This document shows positions 7,001 through 13,245 of a stretch of DNA of 21,701 nucleotides, piece after piece. Location of the stretch: the NCBI GenBank assembly GCA_964604905.1, contig CAZSCC010000718.1, forward strand, positions 1 through 21,701. Direction: 5' to 3'. Every line of letters starts with the position of its first letter. Position 1 is the stretch's first letter. The DNA comes from JACQFK01 sp964604905 (lineage in GTDB: Bacteria > Planctomycetota > MHYJ01 > JACPRB01). The position numbers and the translations under genes were made by a program. The notes beneath the pieces were generated by a model, which was not told where the DNA came from, did not search any database, and was given only the letters and a program-made list of their open reading frames with translations.

Positions 7001-7762
7001 GTGAACTTCGGGGGAGGGGAGCCGTTCCTAAGGCTCATGAGAGTCCTGGGGCTGGCGTTCGTGGCGGGAGTCGCGTTCGGGTGCGGGGCCGGGTCCACGC
7101 GCATCCGGCTGGAGGAGGACGGGACGCTGTTCGTGGGAGGGCGTCCGGCGCACCTCGAGGACCTGCGCTCCCTCAAGCGTCCCGGCGTACGGCACGATCT
7201 GGACTCGGTGGTCCTCGATCTGCCTCCATCGCTGACCTTCAGGCGCGCCGGCGACCTGCTTACGGCCATGATCGCGGGCGCGGGGAAGATCAATATCGCT
7301 CTGCGGGTCGGCAGCTCCGAGGCGACGCTGCCCCTGCCGATGGACCACGGATGTGCCTGTCTTTCCTTCTTCGACGGGGCGTTGCGGTACGACGAACATG
7401 CGAAGAAGGGCTGGGAGCTGGATCATCTCTGGCTCCGGGTGGGCGTGGGTCCCGGAGGCGCGTTCCGGGTCGTCTCGATCGACGTGGGATTCTACGAGAT
7501 GGAGGTCGCGGCCCCGCTCGTTCCCGATCCGCCGGACGTCAGGGAGCAGCGGCGCTGGAAAGGGGAGCATCCTCCCCTCGGCTCATGGAGCCTGGAGACC
7601 CTCCGTGGATTCCTGGGAGACCCCCGCATCGCCGCGCAGTCGCCTTTCATCGACCTGGCGATCGGACCGGACGATACGGTGGGGGATGCGCTCGCGTGCC
7701 TCATCGCTCTCAAGTCGGCGAGCGCCGGCCGCGTCGTGGTCAGTCTGAGGGTCGGACCGTGA
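7001..7762 (+). CDS. Putative lipoprotein with two ExbD-like segments
   Basis: A 253-residue protein if read from GTG at 7001, chosen because AGGAGG (6988-6993) sits seven bases before it; ATG at 7037, lacking such a site, would shorten it by 12 residues and start MRVLGLAF. Either way a hydrophobic leader ends in VAFGC, a permissive lipobox with Cys28 as the probable lipidated residue. The mature part begins IRLEEDGTLFVGGRPAHLEDL, like the 'dG...v.G....leeL' start of ExbD periplasmic domains, followed by VVLDLPPSLTFRRAGDLL to INIALRVG (70-103). A second, similar unit ends IDLAIGPDDTVGDALACL to VVVSLRVG (217-252). No ExbD transmembrane helix is present. The fold call is by pattern only. The 3' end overlaps the convergent HEAT-type gene by 23 bases. 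Confidence 0.62.
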   Translation: MNFGGGEPFLRLMRVLGLAFVAGVAFGCGAGSTRIRLEEDGTLFVGGRPAHLEDLRSLKRPGVRHDLDSVVLDLPPSLTFRRAGDLLTAMIAGAGKINIALRVGSSEATLPLPMDHGCACLSFFDGALRYDEHAKKGWELDHLWLRVGVGPGGAFRVVSIDVGFYEMEVAAPLVPDPPDVREQRRWKGEHPPLGSWSLETLRGFLGDPRIAAQSPFIDLAIGPDDTVGDALACLIALKSASAGRVVVSLRVGP

Positions 7763-8516
7763 ATTCGGCGGAGGCGGCAAGCGGGCCGGCGAAGCAGCGG
7801 TTCCACGGGGCTCGCGGGTCGTCGTGGGAGGGGCAGGACTTGGGACAGAGGCGGAGGTAGGCGGCGCGGTCGTACTCATACCGGACGCTGACGCGGTATC
7901 GGCCCGCGAGTGTCGGCGTGAGCATGGAGATCTCGGGGTACCGTTCCAGGATTTCGCGGGCAAAGCCCAGCCCCTTCTTCTCGCGAAGCTCCGGGAGGGC
8001 GATCCGCTGCGATCCTCCCTGAACGAGGCTCACGAAGTCCGATTCCTCGAGCGCGCAGTGGGTGCTGAACCGGCCGTACCCGCTGAGGCTGTCGCGCCGG
8101 CCCTCCTGGGGCGGTTTCTCGTGGAGCTCCAGAACTTCGACCCTCACGCGGAATCCCCTGGACAGGAACGCGGCGTCCCCTCCCGTGGAATTCTCGAGGA
8201 GGAGCGCGGCGGGGATCGGCTCGCCCTTCCGGAACGAGCTCCGGGAGCCGTCGCCGGGCAGGATCCGCAGGGGCTCGATCTTGGCCAGGAGCTGGCGGGC
8301 GCGCGCCGCGATCTCGGGGTCGGCCGACCCGCAGGCCGCGCGGAGGAAGGGAAGCGCCTCCTTGCCGAGTCCGGTCAGCCGGGCTTCGGCCCGGGCGCGG
8401 ACCTCCACGTCGTCGTCGCCCAGCCGCGAGAGGAGGGCGTCGATCTCCGATCGCGGCTCGTCCGCCGCCGCGAGGCACGAGGACAGGAGCAGGACGGCGG
8501 CCGAGCGGAAGATCAT
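7740..8516 (-). CDS. Secreted HEAT-type repeat protein, downstream copy of a tandem pair
   Basis: A 258-residue protein with a cleavable-looking signal peptide (MIFRSAAVLLLSSCLAAAD). Residues 22-80 are a HEAT-like helical repeat (LLSRLGDDDVEVRARAEARL, ALPFLRAAC, DPEIAARARQLLAKI). A beta-rich domain follows, ending in CPKSCPSHDDPRAPWNRCF (224-242) and ASAEFTVR. The upstream neighbour has the same order and the same CxxxCPSHDDPxxPWNRxF signature, so the two are duplicates. The overlap of its ATG with the neighbour's stop (ATGA) and the absence of a clear ribosome site suggest translational coupling. The CxxxC pair could bind a metal or form a disulfide outside the cytoplasm; this is inference. 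I do not recognise a named family for the beta domain. Confidence 0.75.
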   Translation of the reverse strand: MIFRSAAVLLLSSCLAAADEPRSEIDALLSRLGDDDVEVRARAEARLTGLGKEALPFLRAACGSADPEIAARARQLLAKIEPLRILPGDGSRSSFRKGEPIPAALLLENSTGGDAAFLSRGFRVRVEVLELHEKPPQEGRRDSLSGYGRFSTHCALEESDFVSLVQGGSQRIALPELREKKGLGFAREILERYPEISMLTPTLAGRYRVSVRYEYDRAAYLRLCPKSCPSHDDPRAPWNRCFAGPLAASAEFTVRPSD

Positions 8517-9223
8517 CGGAGAGTGAATTCGGCGGAGGCGTCGAGCGGGCGAGTGAAGGCGCGGTTCCAGGGCATCGCGGGGTCGTCGTGCGAGGGGCAG
8601 TTCTTCGCGCAGCGCCTCTTGTAGGCCGCGCGGTCGAAGCGGTAGGAATACTCCAGGCGGTAGCGGCCCGCGAGACCCACGGCTTTCATCTCGAGCTCGG
8701 GGTGCCGCGCCAGGAGCGGCGGATCGATCTCCATCCCGCAGCCGCGGAGATCGTCGATCCGGAGCTCGTGCCGTTCGCCGATCCAGACCGTCATGAAATC
8801 CGCTTCGTCCAGCGGGCAGTCCAGGCGTCTACGGCCGCCCCCGCGCCAGCCCAGCCGCGCCCCATCCGGATCCTCGTACAGCTCCAGAAGCAGGGTCCGT
8901 CTCCGGAATCCCGGGACGAAGTAGATCTCCTCCTCCGCCGTGAGGTTCTTCAGGGACCAGGTCACGGAGGGACGGCCGTCCTTCGAGACCTCCACGGAGA
9001 TCCGCATCGGGCCGGTGGCGCTGAGGATCGATTGCGCGCGGGAGGCGAGTTCGGGGTCGTCGGAGGAGGCGGCGCGCTCGAGGTCGGGATGGGCGAGCTC
9101 TCCGACGCGGATCAACTCCTGGGTGGCCCGCTCGCGCACGTCGACGTCGTCGTCGGCGAGCCGGGACACGAGGTCGACGAGGCCGGAGGACTGGAGCGCG
9201 GCGAGGAGGAGGAGCGGGGCCAT
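8513..9223 (-). CDS. Secreted HEAT-type repeat protein, upstream copy of a tandem pair
   Basis: A 236-residue paralogue of the next gene. The N-terminus MAPLLLLAALQSS is a hydrophobic core without a positive start, so either export is weak or the true start is non-standard and upstream. Residues 14-69 form one HEAT-like unit (LVSRLADDDVDVRERATQEL, AHPDLERAASSDDPELASRAQSIL). The following beta domain runs from about 72 to the end, with LAGRYRLEYSYRFDRAAY, then CAKNCPSHDDPAMPWNRAF (205-223) and ASAEFTLR, closely matching the paralogue. DNA identity is also high over the last 100 or so coding bases of both genes. It lies 33 bases after yidD and in the same frame, with no visible Shine-Dalgarno. 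Function unknown. Confidence 0.72.
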   Translation of the reverse strand: MAPLLLLAALQSSGLVDLVSRLADDDVDVRERATQELIRVGELAHPDLERAASSDDPELASRAQSILSATGPMRISVEVSKDGRPSVTWSLKNLTAEEEIYFVPGFRRRTLLLELYEDPDGARLGWRGGGRRRLDCPLDEADFMTVWIGERHELRIDDLRGCGMEIDPPLLARHPELEMKAVGLAGRYRLEYSYRFDRAAYKRRCAKNCPSHDDPAMPWNRAFTRPLDASAEFTLR

Positions 9224-9256
9224 CGTGAGGAACCAACGGCCGCGGCGCGCGAAGGT

Positions 9257-9601
9257 TCAGACCGCGGGATCGTACCCGGAGCCTCCCCAGGGGGAACAGC
9301 GCCAGAGGCGCGAGACCGCCCGGGCGATCCCGGGGAGCGTGCCGTAGTGGGAGATCGCGTCCATGGCATAGCGCGAGCAGGTGGGCTCGTAGCGGCAGCG
9401 GAGGCCGATCGCCCGCGCGGCGGGGGAGCCGACCGCCTGGTATCCGTGGATGAGCGCGATGGAGAGGCGCGCCGAGGGTTGCCAGGCGGGCGGGAGGAAG
9501 GCCTCGGCCGCGAGGTAGACGCAGAGGCCCAGGAGCGTCCGGAGCACGATGCGTTTCCACCGGCGCGGGGGCGGCTTCTCGACGCCTTCCATGGCGGCCA
9601 T
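9257..9601 (-). CDS. yidD: Membrane protein insertion efficiency factor YidD
   Basis: A 114-residue protein whose C-terminal 70 residues are a clear YidD: LIHGYQAVGSP, CRYEPTCSRYAMDAI (69-83), the HYGTLPGIARAVSRLWRC helix (85-102) and PWGGSGYDP (104-112). The three conserved cysteines (C69, C75, C102) are present. YidD sits at the inner face of the membrane and assists YidC-dependent insertion. This copy has about 40 extra N-terminal residues with a basic stretch and a hydrophobic helix (18-36), whereas typical members are about 70-85 residues and only amphipathic there. The ATG at 9601 has GGAGG seven to eight bases upstream; a second in-frame ATG follows three codons later. It is not beside rpmH, rnpA or yidC, its usual partners; its neighbours are a small membrane protein and HEAT-type proteins. 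Confidence 0.92.
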   Translation of the reverse strand: MAAMEGVEKPPPRRWKRIVLRTLLGLCVYLAAEAFLPPAWQPSARLSIALIHGYQAVGSPAARAIGLRCRYEPTCSRYAMDAISHYGTLPGIARAVSRLWRCSPWGGSGYDPAV

Positions 9602-9625
9602 TCTCGTGCCTCCGTGGGAGCCGAG

Positions 9626-10006
9626 TCAAGGGCGCGGGCGGGCCTGGAGCCCGATCGCCAGGGCGATGAGCGCGTAGAGGCCGTCGACGGCGAGCGTCTG
9701 CATCCGGCCGCCCAGGAAATCGAGGAGGGCGAGCAGGGCGGAGGACGCGGCGGCGGCGAGCACGAGAAGCCAAGCCCCGCGGCGGGGGCGCCAGAGGGCC
9801 CAGCCGGCCGCGACGAAGAGGATCGCCTGAACCAGCGAATACGTCCCGATAAAGCGGGAGCCGTGGAGGCCCGCCCCCCGGGACGCCGTCATCCACAGGC
9901 TCCATCCCACCAAGGCGCTGAAGAACCCGTAGAGGTGGCTCACCGCCGAGAGCGAGCGGCGGAGGGTGAGCCGGTTTCGCTCCTCGTGGCTGGGCGGTCC
10001 GGTCAC
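9626..10006 (-). CDS. Four-helix integral membrane protein
   Basis: From GTG at 10006 this encodes 126 residues, nearly all in four hydrophobic helices: about 22-40 (AVSHLYGFFSALVGWSLW), 53-72, 77-97 and 103-121. The basic residues of the N-terminus (RNRLTLRRS) and the RPRR loop at 73-76 would put the N-terminus, the middle loop and the C-terminal RPRP in the cytoplasm. The open frame extends far upstream on this strand, but that part overlaps the FHA gene in another frame and is not coding, so the GTG is the plausible start; no strong Shine-Dalgarno was seen. It lies 34 bases after the FHA gene and 24 before yidD. I do not recognise a family. Confidence 0.62.
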   Translation of the reverse strand: MTGPPSHEERNRLTLRRSLSAVSHLYGFFSALVGWSLWMTASRGAGLHGSRFIGTYSLVQAILFVAAGWALWRPRRGAWLLVLAAAASSALLALLDFLGGRMQTLAVDGLYALIALAIGLQARPRP

Positions 10007-10040
10007 TTCACTATGATAGGGGCCGCGAACCGAATCCGGC

Positions 10041-10349
10041 CTATTCTTCCTCGCTGAAGAGGATCTCGGTGGCGCCGATCCGGATGACGTCGCCGGGCTT
10101 GAGCGGGACGCGCTTGGCGACCCGCTCGCCGTTGAGGAACGTGCCGTTGGCGCTGGCGAGGTCCTCGACGAGGGCCTTGCCCTCCTCGAGCGTGATCCAG
10201 CAGTGGTAGCGCGAGACGGCCGGGTCCTCGAAGGAGACCTCGTTGTAGGGGTGGCGTCCGAGACGCAGCGCGCTCCGGACGTCGTACACCTTCCCCGCGT
10301 TCGGACCCGTGCGGAGACGAAGGATCGGAGTGGCCAGCAACATCGACAT
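10041..10349 (-). CDS. Single-domain FHA protein
   Basis: A 102-residue protein that is almost entirely one forkhead-associated domain (about 8-98). The phosphothreonine-binding motifs are all in place: GRHPYNEV (31-38), VSRYHCWI (45-52) and SANGTFLNGERV (66-77), with G31-R32, S46, H49 and N68-G69 matching the conserved positions. Such domains dock onto phosphothreonine peptides made by Ser/Thr kinases. No signal peptide, helix or effector domain is attached, so it probably works as an adaptor. The ATG at 10349 has a purine-rich GGGGGAAGA before it; a second ATG two codons on is possible. It is first in a minus-strand run and divergent from the ECF sigma factor gene, sharing a 183-base intergenic region. 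No kinase gene is visible in the window. Confidence 0.92.
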   Translation of the reverse strand: MSMLLATPILRLRTGPNAGKVYDVRSALRLGRHPYNEVSFEDPAVSRYHCWITLEEGKALVEDLASANGTFLNGERVAKRVPLKPGDVIRIGATEILFSEEE

Positions 10350-10383
10350 TCTTCCCCCTCTTCCCTAAACTCCAGTTGCTCAA

Positions 10384-10411
10384 ATTGTAACTTATGAAAT
10401 GTAAAAAGCAA
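10384..10411 (-). promoter_or_regulatory. Possible sigma-70 promoter for the FHA gene run
   Basis: On the minus strand TTGCTT (10411-10406), 16 bases and TACAAT (10389-10384) form an acceptable promoter 35 bases before the FHA start. The region is locally AT-rich. A perfect GGGGCGCCCC palindrome (10412-10421) abuts the -35 element and could be an operator. The rest of the 10350-10532 gap holds the leader of the sigma gene; I saw no convincing promoter for that gene there. Confidence 0.45.
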
Positions 10412-10532
10412 GGGGCGCCCCGGAATATTTCCCCACCCGTCCCCTCCTCCCGGGCGATCCCATGCTTTAATACATGAAACTTGTAACGCGACTTTCGGCT
10501 GCCGTTATCAAGGACGGCAAGGGGAGAAAACG

Positions 10533-11087
10533 ATGGACGAACAGACGCTGATCCAGCACGTGCAGGAAGGGAAACTGGAGGCCTTCGGGCAACTGATGGA
10601 CCTCCACGTCCGCCGCCTGCGCGCGGTCATCGCGCTCAACGCGCCGGTGCCGCACCTCGTGGACGAGATCGCCCACGAGACCTTCGTCTTCGCGTACAAC
10701 AACATCCAGCAGTTCCAGCGCGGGACGAGCTTCTTCGCGTGGATCAAGTCGATCGCCTGGAACCTCCTCCGCGCCGAGGTCCAGCGATTCAGCCGCGAGC
10801 AGGCCAATCAGCTCAAGTACGCCGAGAAGCGCGTCGTCGAGGCCTTCCCCCAGAGGGGCCTCGAGCAGGCGCCCAAGGAGCTCGACGGCCTGGAGAAGTG
10901 CCTCGACCGCGTTCCCCCGCGCCTCAAGCAGCTCCTCCAGATGCGCTACCACCTGTCGTTCTCCACCCAGGAGATCGCCGACAAGGTCGACCAGTCGGCC
11001 GCGTGGGTCCGCACCACGCTCTGCCGCCTGCGCCGCCAGCTCCGGGACTGCGTCAACGACAAGCTCTCCACGGAGAAGCCGTCATGA
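10533..11087 (+). CDS. ECF-type RNA polymerase sigma factor
   Basis: A 184-residue sigma-70 family protein of ECF size. Region 2 spans about 1-85: LEAFGQLMDLHVRRL, then VDEIAHETFVFAYNNIQQF (43-61) as the -10 recognition helix and FFAWIKSIAWNLLRAEVQRF (67-86). Region 4 spans about 120-180: LDRVPPRLKQLLQMRYHLSF, then STQEIADKVDQSAAWVRTTL as the helix-turn-helix that contacts the -35 element, and RLRRQLRDC. The arrangement resembles sigma factors found next to FecR proteins in Planctomycetota (often with long regulatory partners). ATG at 10533 is preceded by GGGGAGA at suitable distance. Its stop overlaps the start of the FecR-type gene (ATGA), so sigma factor and partner are translationally coupled. 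Targets are unknown. Confidence 0.92.
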   Translation: MDEQTLIQHVQEGKLEAFGQLMDLHVRRLRAVIALNAPVPHLVDEIAHETFVFAYNNIQQFQRGTSFFAWIKSIAWNLLRAEVQRFSREQANQLKYAEKRVVEAFPQRGLEQAPKELDGLEKCLDRVPPRLKQLLQMRYHLSFSTQEIADKVDQSAAWVRTTLCRLRRQLRDCVNDKLSTEKPS

Positions 11088-13144
11088 CCGACAAGGACCT
11101 GATCGACCTTTTCCTCAACGCCGAGCTCACCGACGCGGAGCGCGCTCAGCTCGACGCCGAGATCGAGAAGAACCCCGAACTGCTCCACGAGATCGTCGAC
11201 GAGCAGCAGATCGACCTCGCCCTCCGCGTCCTCATGGGCGACGAGACCGCCGACCAGCAGGTCGCCGTCAGCGTCCTCTCGGTCCTCCGCGGCGCCCCGA
11301 TCGACGACTTCAAGAGCCGCCTGATGGCCGACGTGAAGGCGGTCGAGCAGCAGAAGCAGAAGGACGAGGCCGCCGTCCGCGTGCCGCCCCAGGTGGAGGC
11401 GGAGGAGGCGGTCCAGCCCGCCCCGACTCCCGCCCGGTCCGCCGCGCCCCGGCGCTCCGGCTGGAGCTGGGGCCTCCCGATCGGCGCCGCGGCCGCCGCC
11501 GCGGTCCTGATCAGCGTCCTCATGAACCGCACCGAAACGCTCGACGCCGGGAAGTCCCGCGCTTTCCTCCTCTCCGCGACGCCCGACGTCCGCGTCCAGC
11601 GCGGCAACTCGTCGTTCGCCGCCAGCGTCGACATGACGCTGGAACCGGGCGACCGGATCACGACGGGCGAGGGTGGCGCGGCCAAGATCGGCTTCGCCGA
11701 CGACCCGACCCGCGTCGACCTCAAGGCCCAGGCCCAGCTCCACTTCACCCGCGGGGGCAAGGCCAAGCGCCTCGAGCTCCTCAAGGGGGAGATCGCGGCC
11801 GCGGTGCCGCCCCAGACCGAGGGCGAGCCGCTCCTGGTGACCACGCTCCACGCCGAACTCCGCGTCCGCGAGGCCGAGTTCCGGCTCCTCGATGGCGCCG
11901 ACTTCTCGCGCCTCGAAGTGCGGAAGGGCTCGGCCGACTTCACCCGCCGCAGCGACGGCCGCCGGATCTCGGTCGAGGCTGCCCACTTCGCGGTCGCCGG
12001 GAGGGACGTGGAATTCGCGGCCCGCCTGCTCGGCCCCTCCGCCGCGCCGGGCGCGAGCCCTTCGGCGATCGCCGTCGTCCGCCGCGTGCAGGGCGATGCG
12101 TTCGTCTTCAACCAGTCTCCCGCCGAGCGCCTTCCGCTCAAGGCGGGACAGCCGGTCCTCGAGGACCAGGGGATCGTGACGGAAGGGACGCGGAGCCTGG
12201 TCGTGCTGGACTACTCCGACACGACCCGGCTCGAAGTCGGCGGCGACACGGTGCTCCGCCGCCTCTCCGACCTGAAGGACAAGACGCTCAAGCGCGTCGC
12301 CCTCGAGGCCGGATCGGTCGTCGCCGACGTCACGAAGCAGCCCGCGGGGCGGCCGATGATCCTGGTCACCGCCCACGCCGACGCCCGCGTCCTCGGGACG
12401 CGCTTCCAGCTCTCCGTCGAGGCGGGCCAGACGCGCCTCCAGGTGGAGGAGGGCGCCGTCCAGTTCACCCAGAGCCGCGAGCGCGAATCCATCGTGGTCC
12501 GCTCGGGCTACTATGCGGTCGCCGCGCCGGGCCGGCCCTTCGAGGCGATCCCCGTCCCGGGGGCCGTGACGTACCTGGCGATCGATCCCGCCTCCGGCGT
12601 GTCGGACGGCGACGGCGAGTGGAGCGTCGAGAACCGCTCCGTCCGGCAGGGCAAGGTCTCGCGCCGGTCCGACGGCCCCTCGGGCTCGCCCGCCTCGAGC
12701 CTGATGTACAAGGTCGAGGAGGGCGGGAGCGTGCTCCTCGAGGCGACCGCCGAGGTGAACCAGGTGACGCCCGACGTCTCGCAAGGCCTGGGCGCCTGGG
12801 GTTTCGGCCTCGCGGCGAGCTTCCGGAACCAGAACGTGATCCTCCGCTCGGTGCAGGGCGGCGAAGGCGGCTCGGTCTTCGAGTTCAAGGACGTGAAGTC
12901 GATCCCCTTTGAGCACGGGCGCGAGGGTACCTACCGGCTCAAGCTGCGCCTCGAGCGGCGCCCCGACCAGCGGGCGATCCTGCGCGGCAAGCTCTGGCAG
13001 GGCGACCGCGAGCCCGACGGCTGGATGATCGAGGACGAGCTCGCGCTCGACGGCGCGATGACCCACGTCGGGTTCCAGACGGTGCGCTGCGCCTGCACGT
13101 TCACGTCGTTCCGCGTCAGGGTCCTCAAGGAAGAGCCGCGATAA
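11084..13144 (+). CDS. FecR-domain membrane protein, probable anti-sigma/signal receptor, with C-terminal LamG-like domain
   Basis: A 686-residue protein coupled to the sigma gene by an ATGA overlap. Residues 1-95 are an acidic helical cytoplasmic part (LIDLFLNAELTDAERAQLDA), suited to hold a sigma factor. A proline/alanine-rich linker leads to one membrane helix (about 129-147). Outside the membrane lie two FecR-like beta domains: about 160-305 (LEPGDRITTGEGGAAKIGF, ELLKGEI, EVRKGSADF) and about 326-480 (GIVTEGTRSLVVLDYSD, ALEAGSV, HADARVLGTRFQL, EEGAVQF). Residues about 510-682 look like a concanavalin/LamG- or DUF1080-like sandwich (SLMYKVEEGGSVLLEATAEV, GFGLAASF, YRLKLRLE). Known FecR proteins relay an outer signal to a cognate sigma factor; that role is inferred here. 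The doubled FecR unit and the C-terminal sandwich suggest binding of cell-wall sugar or another extracellular ligand. Confidence 0.85.
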   Translation: MTDKDLIDLFLNAELTDAERAQLDAEIEKNPELLHEIVDEQQIDLALRVLMGDETADQQVAVSVLSVLRGAPIDDFKSRLMADVKAVEQQKQKDEAAVRVPPQVEAEEAVQPAPTPARSAAPRRSGWSWGLPIGAAAAAAVLISVLMNRTETLDAGKSRAFLLSATPDVRVQRGNSSFAASVDMTLEPGDRITTGEGGAAKIGFADDPTRVDLKAQAQLHFTRGGKAKRLELLKGEIAAAVPPQTEGEPLLVTTLHAELRVREAEFRLLDGADFSRLEVRKGSADFTRRSDGRRISVEAAHFAVAGRDVEFAARLLGPSAAPGASPSAIAVVRRVQGDAFVFNQSPAERLPLKAGQPVLEDQGIVTEGTRSLVVLDYSDTTRLEVGGDTVLRRLSDLKDKTLKRVALEAGSVVADVTKQPAGRPMILVTAHADARVLGTRFQLSVEAGQTRLQVEEGAVQFTQSRERESIVVRSGYYAVAAPGRPFEAIPVPGAVTYLAIDPASGVSDGDGEWSVENRSVRQGKVSRRSDGPSGSPASSLMYKVEEGGSVLLEATAEVNQVTPDVSQGLGAWGFGLAASFRNQNVILRSVQGGEGGSVFEFKDVKSIPFEHGREGTYRLKLRLERRPDQRAILRGKLWQGDREPDGWMIEDELALDGAMTHVGFQTVRCACTFTSFRVRVLKEEPR

Positions 13145-13235
13145 GAAAGCCGTCCGCTTTCAGCCGTCAGCGATCAGGAAGAGGCGCGGAGCTGAGAGCT
13201 TAGAGCTGAAAGCTGAGAGCTGATCGCTTGACAGG
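13145..13235. repeat. Iterated GCTGAAAGC-type intergenic repeat upstream of moxR
   Basis: This 101-base gap is filled with variants of AGCTGA(A/G)AGC: GCTTTCAGCC and CAGCGATCAG on the left, GCTGAGAGC, GCTGAAAGC, GCTGAGAGC and CTGATCGCT on the right. AGCGATCAG (13169-13177) pairs exactly with CTGATCGCT (13220-13228), and GAAAGC/GCTTTC (13145-13161) forms a small hairpin just after the FecR stop. A 17-base stretch from 13212 recurs near 20848. Confidence 0.85.
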
Positions 13236-13238
13236 AGG
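13233..13238 (+). promoter_or_regulatory. Shine-Dalgarno of moxR
   Basis: AGGAGG seven bases before ATG 13246 selects this start over an in-frame upstream start at 13228, which would run back into the repeat. Confidence 0.8.
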
Positions 13239-13245
13239 TTGCCTC

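Noticed and set aside
5737..7293. N-terminal extension of homoserine dehydrogenase read back over the PLP-enzyme gene
   Set aside because: The upstream part is Arg/Pro-rich and out of frame with the real PLP enzyme; homoserine dehydrogenase begins normally at GTG 5736.
10385..10487. Repeated TTGTAAC and ATGAAA words in the sigma/FHA intergenic region, possible shared operator
   Set aside because: The words occur in different order and spacing and may simply reflect local AT-richness.
10481..10510. TTGTAA and TTATCA as a promoter of the ECF sigma factor gene
   Set aside because: The spacer is 18 bases and both hexamers are weak; an autoregulated ECF-type promoter cannot be judged without knowing its consensus.
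10474..10551. 25-codon frame starting MKLVTRLSAA before the sigma factor gene, possible leader peptide
   Set aside because: No ribosome binding site, no regulatory codon run, and it overlaps the sigma start in another frame.
10946..13066. Minus-strand open frame opposite the FecR-type gene (about 700 codons)
   Set aside because: Low-complexity Arg/Gly/Val composition and no start context; the + frame has FecR repeats and a membrane helix.
13156..13235. Short regular repeats before moxR as a CRISPR array
   Set aside because: Units are about 10 bases, degenerate and contiguous, with no spacers of constant length and no cas gene.
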